In this document: positions 32,262 to 40,472 of the stretch, piece by piece
Numbering within the stretch: position 1 is the first letter of the stretch
How the letters are laid out: the number at the start of each line of letters is the position of its first letter
Assembly (NCBI GenBank): GCA_026770025.1
Contig: JAMXDE010000022.1
Location: 806,001-870,000, forward strand
Length of the DNA: 64,000 nt
Source: Craspedostauros australis
Taxonomy: Eukaryota > Bacillariophyta > Bacillariophyceae > Mastogloiales > Achnanthaceae
Direction of reading: 5' to 3'
Position numbers and translations under genes: made by a program
Notes under the pieces: generated by a model
Told to the model about the DNA's origin: nothing
Seen by the model: the letters and a program-made list of their open reading frames with translations, nothing else
Database searches by the model: none

Positions 32262-35200
32262 TCACTTGGGTGCTTCTGTCGGACGTCGAATTTGGAAACC
32301 TGTGCGCGAGTGGACTTGCATCCACTTGGCTAGTGGTCCGGCGGCCATGCGGGTATGGAGTAGCCTTGCGGCCTGCTCCATCCACAGGGCTACGCTTGCT
32401 GCGTCGGCGTCCCTTCCTGGGTAAGACTTGCGGATGCGCTTGTGCGCAATATTGTTGTCTTGGAGCTTGCCGGCCAGATCTTCCGACCTGGCTCGCATGG
32501 CCTCCATCATATCTTGCTCAGCTGACTCGGCTTCGTGAAACATGTCATGATTTCGAAGCCGCCATTGCTCCCACGCTACTTTCCATACGCGTCGGGCCAG
32601 CTCTGCCCCCCACGTTAGGGGCGATCGTCGCGATCCCTGACTCACCAGGAAGTCTGTCTGTATGCTCACCCACTTGGACCCGATCATTCCTCGCGAGAGG
32701 GAGATTTGGCCTATCTGTCGTTGCTGCTCCACTGCTTCCGCCGTTGAGCCTCGCACGCTAGTCGATTGCAGGTAGGCCGCTCCGGCGAACTGGCTTTTCA
32801 ACATCGCTGTCATTGCCGCCGTGACTTGTGGACTCGTCGGGTACTTCGCCATCCACATCCGGATTCCGAGTAGGTGCTTCTTCGTCGCCTCCTTCCGGTG
32901 CTCCGCGGGGCATTCCCAGATGTGCTTCGAAGTCTCTTCCGCACCACAACTGGGGCATTGGCTGGATTCTCGGAGCCCCCACTGCTTCATGCGTCGTCCC
33001 ACGGCTGCTTCCCCTGCGACCAGCTTGAACGTCAGCGCCGCGCTGGCGTGATCCAGACCCTTGATTGCCCTGCTTACCACCGGCCAACTGACTTCCGCTG
33101 CCTGGTGTACCACTTTCCGTTTGCGTAGGATCTCGAAGGTTGATGCGGCCAGACCTTCCTCGGCTATATGTGCGTAGCGCACCGAGGTTATCTTCATATG
33201 CCTGAAGAGGCATACTTCCTCCCCTTCGATGATCCCATCATAAGGCGTGGCTCCCTGGTTGGATCGTCGTTGCGCCCCGGCCAGTCTGTCAGCTTCCACG
33301 TTCATTCTCGCCCAGTCGTCCAGTTCGTGCCATGGCTTGCCGTCGTCTTGGTGTCCCTTCACGTGTCTTCCGACGATCTCTATCGGTAGTCGTCGCATTT
33401 TGTGCCTGGTGGCCCTCATGAGATCTGCGTCGGTCGCTTTGGCGGTCATGTACCACTCGGTGTCCAGAGCCTTGAGGGCTCCCACGTTGTCGCATCCTAC
33501 GGTGGCTTTTCCGGCGAGGATTCGCTGGGAGGTGCATATGCTTTGTAGCATTACCATGAGACTGTACAGCCCGGACAGCTCCGCCCGGTGCGACTGCATG
33601 GTGTCGCTGCTGCGAGGTGTCCCGCACGTCACCCAGATCTTGGTTGTCTGGCCTCGAGACTTCCCGGTGACGACCGCGCCTGCTGCGCCTTGCCCGTCGG
33701 CGACGGACCCGTCACTGCAAGCGGTGAGCGTGCCGTCGCGGATGGCTTCTCCCAATATTGCTTCCTCTCCTTCCATCTCCCATGCCGCTATCGCCCACGC
33801 CGAGGATTCTGGCAGTTGCCTGATGGTCTCTTGTAGGTTAAGCGCTGCCGGCTGGGGCATGCCTGGTATGCCTGGCGCCGATGCCGTGATCGTGATGTTG
33901 GGTCCGCTGTGGTATCCGTCCACCAGTCCCGTGCCGTGCGTCGTCCTGCCTCTGGTTTCGGTGTATTCTTTCTTGCGTCCACGTCGAGGGATGCGCCTGT
34001 AATATATTGCGTCTTGGCCTGCCGCCGTCACTCTGTCTGCTCCGGGGTCATACCGGAATTGGGGCACCTGGGAGCTGTAGCTGCGCCATTGACCCAGGGA
34101 CTTCGCCAGCGTTCTTGTCTGCCCTCGTGTGGGCGGGTAACACCGGTCGATCGCCTTCTTCCATTCCTTCCACTGTGTGGGCGTGGGCTCTCCTACCGGG
34201 GGCCATTGCAGCCGGCTCCGGCGCAGTGGTATTGGCCCAGGAGAAGTAGACTCGGCTAGGACCTCGTCTCCGCGTACATTCGTTATATCGGAAACCCATA
34301 GCACTTTCTTCGCAATGCGGCATTGGTTGACTGCTTGGAGCGAAGCCTTGGGTAGGTCGAGCGCAAGCACCCGTTCCATGATGAACGAGTCGCCTTCTCT
34401 GGGCTTCGGTATTGACTCCGTCTCGAACTGGAGCTTGACGCTCACGTGATTTAGCTCTGTCCATACTGATTGCATCCAGGATGGAGACAGTACCCCTTTC
34501 CATTGGCAATGCTTCCGTGTGAACACCTGGTCCACTCCCGCTTGCAACTCCAGAATGCTCAGCGCATTGCGCATTAGCTTTCCGGTGATCGTAGGTTGTC
34601 CCCAGTGCTTGACGATTTCCTCGATATGGCGAGTGATCTGAGTGTAATACAGGTGCGGGATCCCGAGGCCGATGGTCTTCCGTGGCCCGAACACCAGGGC
34701 TCGCGACACGTTTCGTTGTATCCCCATTGCAGGCAACGCTGATTGAAGCATTGGCCTCATTACGCCTTCGGATTCCTCCTTGGAGAACGTGGCGCTTGCG
34801 AGCGGATATTCCAGAGTCTTCATAATGGTGGAGTGTAGGGCTACTTTCGCCTGTCCTCGGAGAAGACCTCCCCGTCGAACTGCGTCCGCCCACTTGCGGG
34901 CTTTTTGGGTGTACATCCGCACGTTGTCTTGCTGATCTCCGTCGTGACGGACCATGACTCCAAGCGCTTTCCTTGACTGGCTGGCTGACAGGCGAAGTAG
35001 AGTCGACCTTTCGTTGCTGTCCGGCTGCCTGATGCTGATGCTCCCTGGGATTTCTTCCTCATCGCAGTACGCCCATTCCTTGCCGTCCCATTTGAATGCT
35101 AGCAGGTACCAGTAGCTCTTTTTTGGCTCGAGGGCACCGCCTGTGGCTCTGAGCATACCTTCCCACGTGTCGACCACCCGTTGTATCTCCTTTATGCATT

Positions 35201-37946
35201 CCTCGTTGTTGGTCGGGTCCGTCTGTATGGTGTGGATAATGTCTGTGTCGTCGACGAAGGAGAAGCACACTAGCTGGACCGTCTCGTTGGTCACGGGGTG
35301 TCGTGTGGTGAATCCGTAGCCTCTTTCGGCCATGGTCTTCATCAATGGTGAGCTCATGGCGACCCATCCGGCTGGCGATATTCCCAGTCCTTGCAGTAGT
35401 CCTTGAAGTTTGGGCTCTCTTTTCGGATAGGTGGTTCGTGACAATCCGTAACCTGTTAGCACGTGATGCTTCATCGCCTCCACTGCTGCTACCACGCTCG
35501 TGCTTACGACTGGTGGCACTCCGATGCTACGCATGCTGAGTTGCAATGGTACGTGTGCCATTCGGTCGTAGCAACTTTTCGCGTCATTCGAGCACACGAA
35601 GCTTGTGCACCCTGTGCTCCGGATTATGTCGCTTGTGAGCCGGTTGTTCAGGCTTACTTCCGCCGCGCTGCGCTGCTTCCGACTTCCGTATTGCTCTTCG
35701 GGTAGTAGGCCGTGGGCTTCTGCGTGGCTCATCATTTCCCGCCCTATCTTTTTGAGGTTGGCATTGAAGTCTCCTTCTACTAAGCTGATGGTACGGAACC
35801 TTTCAACTCTGTAGTTGCCTTCTTCTTTCAGCAGCGTGATGTCTGAGCAGCGGAGCCACCTTTGCAGGTTGTACCCTGACCTTAGCGAGACCTCGCGCAT
35901 GGCTGCATCAGCCGTTGCGACCTCGGGGATTTTGGCGTTGGCCTTCCACATGCCGAAGTGCAGACCTGATGGCCCTGATGCCGTGCGCTCTCGAGCTTTC
36001 GCCCAAGCTTGCTGGTGCTCCTTGGTGGTAATCTCAAACCGGATATCGCTCCACAATGGTGACTGGCTGGTTGCGTGCAGCTGCTCCAGCAATGCCATGG
36101 AGTACTGGTCCATGGAGTTTCCGTGCCGACGTGCTGCGAATCTGATGCCTCCTTGCTCCAAGCTGCGCTTGAACCCGTCGGATTGCATCGGCGTGACATA
36201 TGCTTGCCTATACTTCTGTTCGTTGGCTTTCATGCACTGGGCGATGACTTCCTGCTCTTTGCTGAATGTGCGTTCTTCCCCATTTCCATCCTTGGCGATG
36301 ACTGCCGTGACCTTGCTTCCGCTAGAGTCTCCTTGTATTGCGCGTTTGATGGACCTGAAGGTCTCCGCTGTCTCCTCTCTTGTGATGAGGATGGCGAGTG
36401 CGGTGCTGGCGGGTGTGTTGCCTGCCTCCGCCATTTCGTCCGCTCGTTGTTCGAGGAATGTCCGTCTGTGTGTGAGAGCTTCGCGTTTGATTCGTTTCCA
36501 GTGCTCATGGGCTTCTTTTCTTTTCCGTTGGATGTCGTCCAGAGTGAGGTGTGCCGTTGGTTGGCGTACGCCTGCTGCTTTTTTGGCACGGTCATACCAT
36601 CTGGCACTGACCCTTGATCCCTGCCGTCGCTTCCACGCTATCTCCCAGAACTTTTTCTCCATCGCCGCCTTTTTCGCTTTCGGGGAGTATGGCACTCTGC
36701 CCGCGAACACTCGTCTGGATCCCCGTTCGGCCTGCGTCACGATTCTCGAGCGCTCCGTGTCGATGTCCTCGATCTCCGCGATAATAGCGTCCGTCATTGC
36801 TTCACTCCTTCGCACTGCTGCCAACACTGCCGCCGACCGCTGTGTGAGCTTGGCGTCTTCATAGCCGGCTGTCACTGCTTTCTGATATCTTTTCAGCGTG
36901 GCTGGCTTGTTGGTCTGCAATCGTCTGCCTTCGAACTTCTGTGTCGGTCGGCTGCGTGTGCCGAAGATGGATTCACTGGATATTTCTATCCAGGCTGTGC
37001 GGTGGTCCCAGCTTCCGAATTGACTGTAACCCGCTCGTTGTACCATCACTGATTCGGACACCCAGATGCTGTCTATCACTCTTTCCGATTCCGATCGTAT
37101 TTGGGTGGACACCGGTGCTTGGCTCGGATGTTTGCTGAGTATTGTTTCCTTCAGCCCTTGTCGTTGTAGCATCGTTGCCATCTGCGAGTTTGTGACTTGC
37201 ATGTTGATGTCGCCACCAATGATGATTGTTTCTCCCGCTTCGTGCCATTTGTGTATCTCCTCTCCTAGGTCTTGTATGAGCATTGCAATGGGCGCCGTTG
37301 TGATCCCTTCAGACTCCAACCAGGTTGCGTGCTGATTTGCTACCGTGCGCGGCCCTTTTCCGGATGACGTTGGGATGTAGACGCTGACCACTCTCACGGC
37401 TTTGTCGTCTTTTCCTCGAAGTGTCATGCTGGCCCATCTGCCTAATTTCCTTGGGTCCTCGTGGGAGAGTATGTGCCTTCCCGCTATGTTGTTGATGAGC
37501 AAGCATCCTGTCCCTCCCCATTGCCTTACCGGGCCCATTTTTTCCTGTTGGTTGTGTGCCATGTTTTGGCGCCACGAGCTGAACTGGCCTTTGATGCGCG
37601 AGTGCCACGAGTGGCGTTTCGCGACCTTGGACCAGTTCAAGCCAATCTCGGAGAGCAGAACCACGTCGAGCTTCAGTTGTTTAGTCCACTCCCATGCGTC
37701 TCTGTTCTTCCAATGGCCGGTCTCTTCGGGTAGACAGCCCACGTTGAGAGCACCTATGCGTAATGTGTGGTGCCCTTTGTCGCGAGGGTTGTCTCCCCAG
37801 TAGGAGACCTGGGGGTCGCGCTCATTCCGACGCGCGTCCTCCCCTGATGCATCCGTTAGGCTTGCGGAGGTGGGTGTTGATGCTTCCCGTTCCTCCAGCC
37901 CAACGTTAATCAGTGGATTGGCCCCCTGCCGTGCTTGAGCCGGGGG
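32262..37946 (-). CDS. Non-LTR element ORF2: endonuclease, reverse transcriptase, RNase H, zinc knuckle
   Basis: The frame is open from just after a TGA at 37947-37949 to the stop at 32262 and encodes nearly 1,900 residues. The APE endonuclease begins TLRIGALNVGC near 37750 and shows LSEIGL, IIIGGDIN (about 37200-37225) and SWDHRTAW. The RT region has EEQYGSRKQRS, SNDAKSCYDRM and the catalytic FVDDTD (about 35241-35260). RNase H shows CSDGSVADG, SHRAELSGL, GCDNVGAL and GHQDD...VEADRLAG. A C-terminal CPSC...H...EC knuckle lies near 32914-32962. No ATG precedes the endonuclease domain; the first in-frame Met (QNMAHNQ) is inside it. The start overlaps the ORF1 end by about 41 bases in the +1 frame, so ORF2 probably depends on frameshifting, stop-reinitiation or a non-AUG start. 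The enzyme nicks target DNA and reverse transcribes the element's RNA there. Confidence 0.9.
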   Translation of the reverse strand, partial: PPAQARQGANPLINVGLEEREASTPTSASLTDASGEDARRNERDPQVSYWGDNPRDKGHHTLRIGALNVGCLPEETGHWKNRDAWEWTKQLKLDVVLLSEIGLNWSKVAKRHSWHSRIKGQFSSWRQNMAHNQQEKMGPVRQWGGTGCLLINNIAGRHILSHEDPRKLGRWASMTLRGKDDKAVRVVSVYIPTSSGKGPRTVANQHATWLESEGITTAPIAMLIQDLGEEIHKWHEAGETIIIGGDINMQVTNSQMATMLQRQGLKETILSKHPSQAPVSTQIRSESERVIDSIWVSESVMVQRAGYSQFGSWDHRTAWIEISSESIFGTRSRPTQKFEGRRLQTNKPATLKRYQKAVTAGYEDAKLTQRSAAVLAAVRRSEAMTDAIIAEIEDIDTERSRIVTQAERGSRRVFAGRVPYSPKAKKAAMEKKFWEIAWKRRQGSRVSARWYDRAKKAAGVRQPTAHLTLDDIQRKRKEAHEHWKRIKREALTHRRTFLEQRADEMAEAGNTPASTALAILITREETAETFRSIKRAIQGDSSGSKVTAVIAKDGNGEERTFSKEQEVIAQCMKANEQKYRQAYVTPMQSDGFKRSLEQGGIRFAARRHGNSMDQYSMALLEQLHATSQSPLWSDIRFEITTKEHQQAWAKARERTASGPSGLHFGMWKANAKIPEVATADAAMREVSLRSGYNLQRWLRCSDITLLKEEGNYRVERFRTISLVEGDFNANLKKIGREMMSHAEAHGLLPEEQYGSRKQRSAAEVSLNNRLTSDIIRSTGCTSFVCSNDAKSCYDRMAHVPLQLSMRSIGVPPVVSTSVVAAVEAMKHHVLTGYGLSRTTYPKREPKLQGLLQGLGISPAGWVAMSSPLMKTMAERGYGFTTRHPVTNETVQLVCFSFVDDTDIIHTIQTDPTNNEECIKEIQRVVDTWEGMLRATGGALEPKKSYWYLLAFKWDGKEWAYCDEEEIPGSISIRQPDSNERSTLLRLSASQSRKALGVMVRHDGDQQDNVRMYTQKARKWADAVRRGGLLRGQAKVALHSTIMKTLEYPLASATFSKEESEGVMRPMLQSALPAMGIQRNVSRALVFGPRKTIGLGIPHLYYTQITRHIEEIVKHWGQPTITGKLMRNALSILELQAGVDQVFTRKHCQWKGVLSPSWMQSVWTELNHVSVKLQFETESIPKPREGDSFIMERVLALDLPKASLQAVNQCRIAKKVLWVSDITNVRGDEVLAESTSPGPIPLRRSRLQWPPVGEPTPTQWKEWKKAIDRCYPPTRGQTRTLAKSLGQWRSYSSQVPQFRYDPGADRVTAAGQDAIYYRRIPRRGRKKEYTETRGRTTHGTGLVDGYHSGPNITITASAPGIPGMPQPAALNLQETIRQLPESSAWAIAAWEMEGEEAILGEAIRDGTLTACSDGSVADGQGAAGAVVTGKSRGQTTKIWVTCGTPRSSDTMQSHRAELSGLYSLMVMLQSICTSQRILAGKATVGCDNVGALKALDTEWYMTAKATDADLMRATRHKMRRLPIEIVGRHVKGHQDDGKPWHELDDWARMNVEADRLAGAQRRSNQGATPYDGIIEGEEVCLFRHMKITSVRYAHIAEEGLAASTFEILRKRKVVHQAAEVSWPVVSRAIKGLDHASAALTFKLVAGEAAVGRRMKQWGLRESSQCPSCGAEETSKHIWECPAEHRKEATKKHLLGIRMWMAKYPTSPQVTAAMTAMLKSQFAGAAYLQSTSVRGSTAEAVEQQRQIGQISLSRGMIGSKWVSIQTDFLVSQGSRRSPLTWGAELARRVWKVAWEQWRLRNHDMFHEAESAEQDMMEAMRARSEDLAGKLQDNNIAHKRIRKSYPGRDADAASVALWMEQAARLLHTRMAAGPLAKWMQVHSRTGFQIRRPTEAPK

Positions 37947-40326
37947 TCAAGGAGTGGTTGGGCTCTACCTCTGCATGTTTGGCCCGTAACTCCTCGATGA
38001 TGCGGTTTTTCTCGATGAGTTCTTGTCGTTGTTCCTCCAGTTTTTGTCTGTTGGTCTCCGCTTGCTGCGCTTCTCGTGCTTGTCTCATGACTGTTGCTAG
38101 CTCGTCCTTCCTCATTTCCTCACTTTCATCGGTGGACTCTGGTATGCTGTAGATGGTGGACGCGCGGGATTTTCCGCATTCGGATCTGAACGTTTGGAAT
38201 GACTCGTCTTCCAGTCTTGGTTTTTTCGCCACGGGGGATCCTGGGAGGGAATCGTCTTCTATTTCTTCCATCCCTTCGATCTCCACTGGTCCCATCTCCT
38301 CATCCATTATGAAGTCCAGCTCTCCTTCGAACTCCACGTCCTCGTACCCTTTGCCCGTTGCGTCTCTGGCGTATCCAGCACTCATCTCCAGAATGTTGTC
38401 GTCGAACCAATCGTCGGTGGATGAATTGATTTCCGTTCTGCACCGGATGGCGATGGAATTGAGGATGTTCTTTGCCTGGTCGTAGCGGTCGTCGAACGCT
38501 ACTATGCTGAGCGCGTCTTCGTCTCCGTCCACCATATGGGTGGTGCTGACGTCGTGGATGAATGGATTCCCTTCCGGTGTGCGCTGATTGCTCAGGAATT
38601 CGCGAAGGGTGGTGGTTTTCGTGTCCCCGTCGGGGGTGTCGAGAGCGACGTCACCGTCGAGCCGAAAGCGCTTGAGCTGCCGAACGTAGCGTTGGTGCTT
38701 GCGAGTCATCTTTCTGAGCTTTGCGGCTGTGTCGGCGCCGATGGTGGCAGTGCCCGGATTTGGGACAAACCTATAGTTCAGCCCTCCTCGGTCCGCGCCC
38801 TTCATGTTGAACACTTTGCCCAGCGCCTTTGCCACTTTCCGTGCATGAGTGGTGTTTGCGTGAAGGTGTAGGGCGACCCACGGCGTGTTGATCCACGTGC
38901 CTCCTTTCTTTTTGTGCTCATCTCTTGTTTCGTCCGACACCTGCCCCAGGAATTTGGTCCTGCCTCCTACTTTCAGTTTGGGCTGAATCTTTTCCAGCAG
39001 GCCGTTGATAACTCCGATTGTCTGTTTTGCGTTGGTGAAGTTTCCTGAGTAGGCTAGGAATCCGACATCCGTGATGTTCTCCGCGTCCTTTAGGTCTCTG
39101 ATGTACGCGTACTCTCCCGTGGCATATCCTCCTTCCATTTCTGCTCGGCGACTTGTCAGTGCGTTGAGGTTCTGGCTACCACCCAGCTTTAGCTGCATGT
39201 ATACGTCCGTCTCCTTGGCTGTAGGTTTGGCCCTGCACACGAACTTCTTGAGCTCGTCCCAGTTCGTTGGGATTGGCTCGCTCTCGGAAATGGTGCCTGC
39301 CGACTTGTGCCGCTTGTACCAGGGGTATATGACGAGCTTGGGCTCTATCGTTAGCGCGTGGTCAAACCACAATTCGAATCTGGATTGGAAGTCTCGGATT
39401 GGCGTCGATGAATTTTTTGGGATGGCCAGTCGGAGGTCGAAGCGTTCGTTGAATTTTCGTTTGGGGGTTGCCATCATTTGGGTTGAGGATGCCTGTACTC
39501 TGATCCATGGTGCGTCGTCGCCTGGTTTCTGGGCTTCCGGAGTTTCCTCAACGGATCCATCTGGTGCCACTACTCTGACTTTGGTTTTTGGAGGCTTTTT
39601 GACCACGTGTTGTGTTAACGATGTCTGTCGGGTGCGTTTGACGAGGATTGATTCCAACTGGATTCCATCCATGTCATCGTCGCTGTCAGAGGATGCGTCT
39701 GCTGCCATGATTACATCGGAGTATTGGCATCCCATGTACCGTACGGCTGCTGCCCATGCCAACGTCATTTGGTTCCTTGCCATGGATTTGTTGTCCACGT
39801 GCATTTCCATCTTAAAGCACTCAGCTGGGTCCGTCTTGGATAGGTCTGCCACCAGTTGCTTGATTTTCACACGTTGGGGAGCATCTTGTGCCACTCGGTG
39901 GGTTCCGAATTTGTTGGTTCGCCCGTCCATCACCTTCTGGAAAAACTCCGAGAGCTCCTGTGTGCTGGGCATGTGGGACGATGCTGTAGATGTGTCCTTG
40001 CCTTCCCACTCCGCTTTCTGGATGTACATTCGTTTGGCTCTGTCATGGAGTGAGGATGGTCCTTCGTCATAGACGTCTGTAGCCCTGATGGCTTTGGCGT
40101 TTTCCGCCACCTGCTTTGGAAGTTTTTTCCATCGTGTTGTTTCCGGTTCGTACCACTGGATGGCGATTCTGTTCTGTTTCTCCATCATTTCGGCTGCCAC
40201 AACCTTCGGATCTGGCTCCGGAGGTGGCTTGGGTCCTCCTGTTTCTCCTGATGGTGTGCCTTGGTTCATTGGGCGCTCCGTATCGTTGGAAGTTTGCTTC
40301 AAACTTGTGCCGTTTGTTGACGTCAT
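37906..40326 (-). CDS. Non-LTR element ORF1 protein
   Basis: 806 residues from ATG 40326 to TAA at 37906. By position it is the ORF1 (RNA-binding, particle-forming) protein of the element. I see no CCHC knuckle and no RRM that I can name. Visible features are a Pro/Gly-rich N-terminus, an acidic ASSDSDDDMDG stretch, a basic KRTRQTSLTQHVVKKPPKTK segment, a long central globular part, an acidic patch near residue 690 with a possible nuclear signal (VAKKPRLEDE), and a C-terminal coiled coil (about residues 735-790, RQAREAQQAETNRQKLEEQR) that could form multimers. The family is unrecognised; function is inferred from context. Confidence 0.75.
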   Translation of the reverse strand: MTSTNGTSLKQTSNDTERPMNQGTPSGETGGPKPPPEPDPKVVAAEMMEKQNRIAIQWYEPETTRWKKLPKQVAENAKAIRATDVYDEGPSSLHDRAKRMYIQKAEWEGKDTSTASSHMPSTQELSEFFQKVMDGRTNKFGTHRVAQDAPQRVKIKQLVADLSKTDPAECFKMEMHVDNKSMARNQMTLAWAAAVRYMGCQYSDVIMAADASSDSDDDMDGIQLESILVKRTRQTSLTQHVVKKPPKTKVRVVAPDGSVEETPEAQKPGDDAPWIRVQASSTQMMATPKRKFNERFDLRLAIPKNSSTPIRDFQSRFELWFDHALTIEPKLVIYPWYKRHKSAGTISESEPIPTNWDELKKFVCRAKPTAKETDVYMQLKLGGSQNLNALTSRRAEMEGGYATGEYAYIRDLKDAENITDVGFLAYSGNFTNAKQTIGVINGLLEKIQPKLKVGGRTKFLGQVSDETRDEHKKKGGTWINTPWVALHLHANTTHARKVAKALGKVFNMKGADRGGLNYRFVPNPGTATIGADTAAKLRKMTRKHQRYVRQLKRFRLDGDVALDTPDGDTKTTTLREFLSNQRTPEGNPFIHDVSTTHMVDGDEDALSIVAFDDRYDQAKNILNSIAIRCRTEINSSTDDWFDDNILEMSAGYARDATGKGYEDVEFEGELDFIMDEEMGPVEIEGMEEIEDDSLPGSPVAKKPRLEDESFQTFRSECGKSRASTIYSIPESTDESEEMRKDELATVMRQAREAQQAETNRQKLEEQRQELIEKNRIIEELRAKHAEVEPNHSLTPGSSTAGGQSTD

Positions 40327-40455
40327 GGTCGATCTTTCGCGGCTGTTGCCTACTTGCGGATTCCGTAGAAGTTGTACTGGTGTCAGAATTTTTGTTTGGA
40401 TTTTTTGCTTTACTAGTGTTATCGTTTGTTTGTGTTTTGGGTGTTCTCGTCATTA
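40327..40455 (-). other. 5' leader of the non-LTR element
   Basis: 129 bases between the ORF1 ATG and the right target-site duplication. An internal promoter would be expected here in an active element; none can be named by eye. Confidence 0.6.
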
Positions 40456-40472
40456 TCCTTCGCTCTGAGATA
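40456..40472. repeat. Target-site duplication of the nested non-LTR element, right copy
   Basis: Exact copy of 32093-32109 and in the same copia codon frame (L-R-S-E-I), which confirms that the copia polyprotein was continuous before insertion. Confidence 0.93.

Larger units (their letters stand above)
32110..40455 (-). mobile_element. Non-LTR (LINE-type) retrotransposon, apparently full length
   Basis: 8,346 bases on the minus strand, flanked by 17-bp duplications. 5' leader 40327-40455, ORF1 37906-40326, ORF2 through 32262, then a 152-base 3' region ending in a short ATTT-type repeat (TTATTTATT) instead of poly(A). ORF2 carries an APE-type endonuclease, RT, RNase H and a C-terminal zinc knuckle, the layout of RNase H-bearing LINE clades such as I-like and the stramenopile Ambal type. 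I cannot assign the clade without a tree. Both frames are intact, so the copy may be young or active. It inserted in the opposite orientation to the copia host element. Confidence 0.92.

Noticed and set aside
39071-40072. 333-codon plus-strand open frame
   Set aside because: Antisense shadow of LINE ORF1.
40116-40472. N-terminal extension of the copia RT frame
   Set aside because: These codons lie in the antisense strand of the LINE and its target duplication, not in copia.
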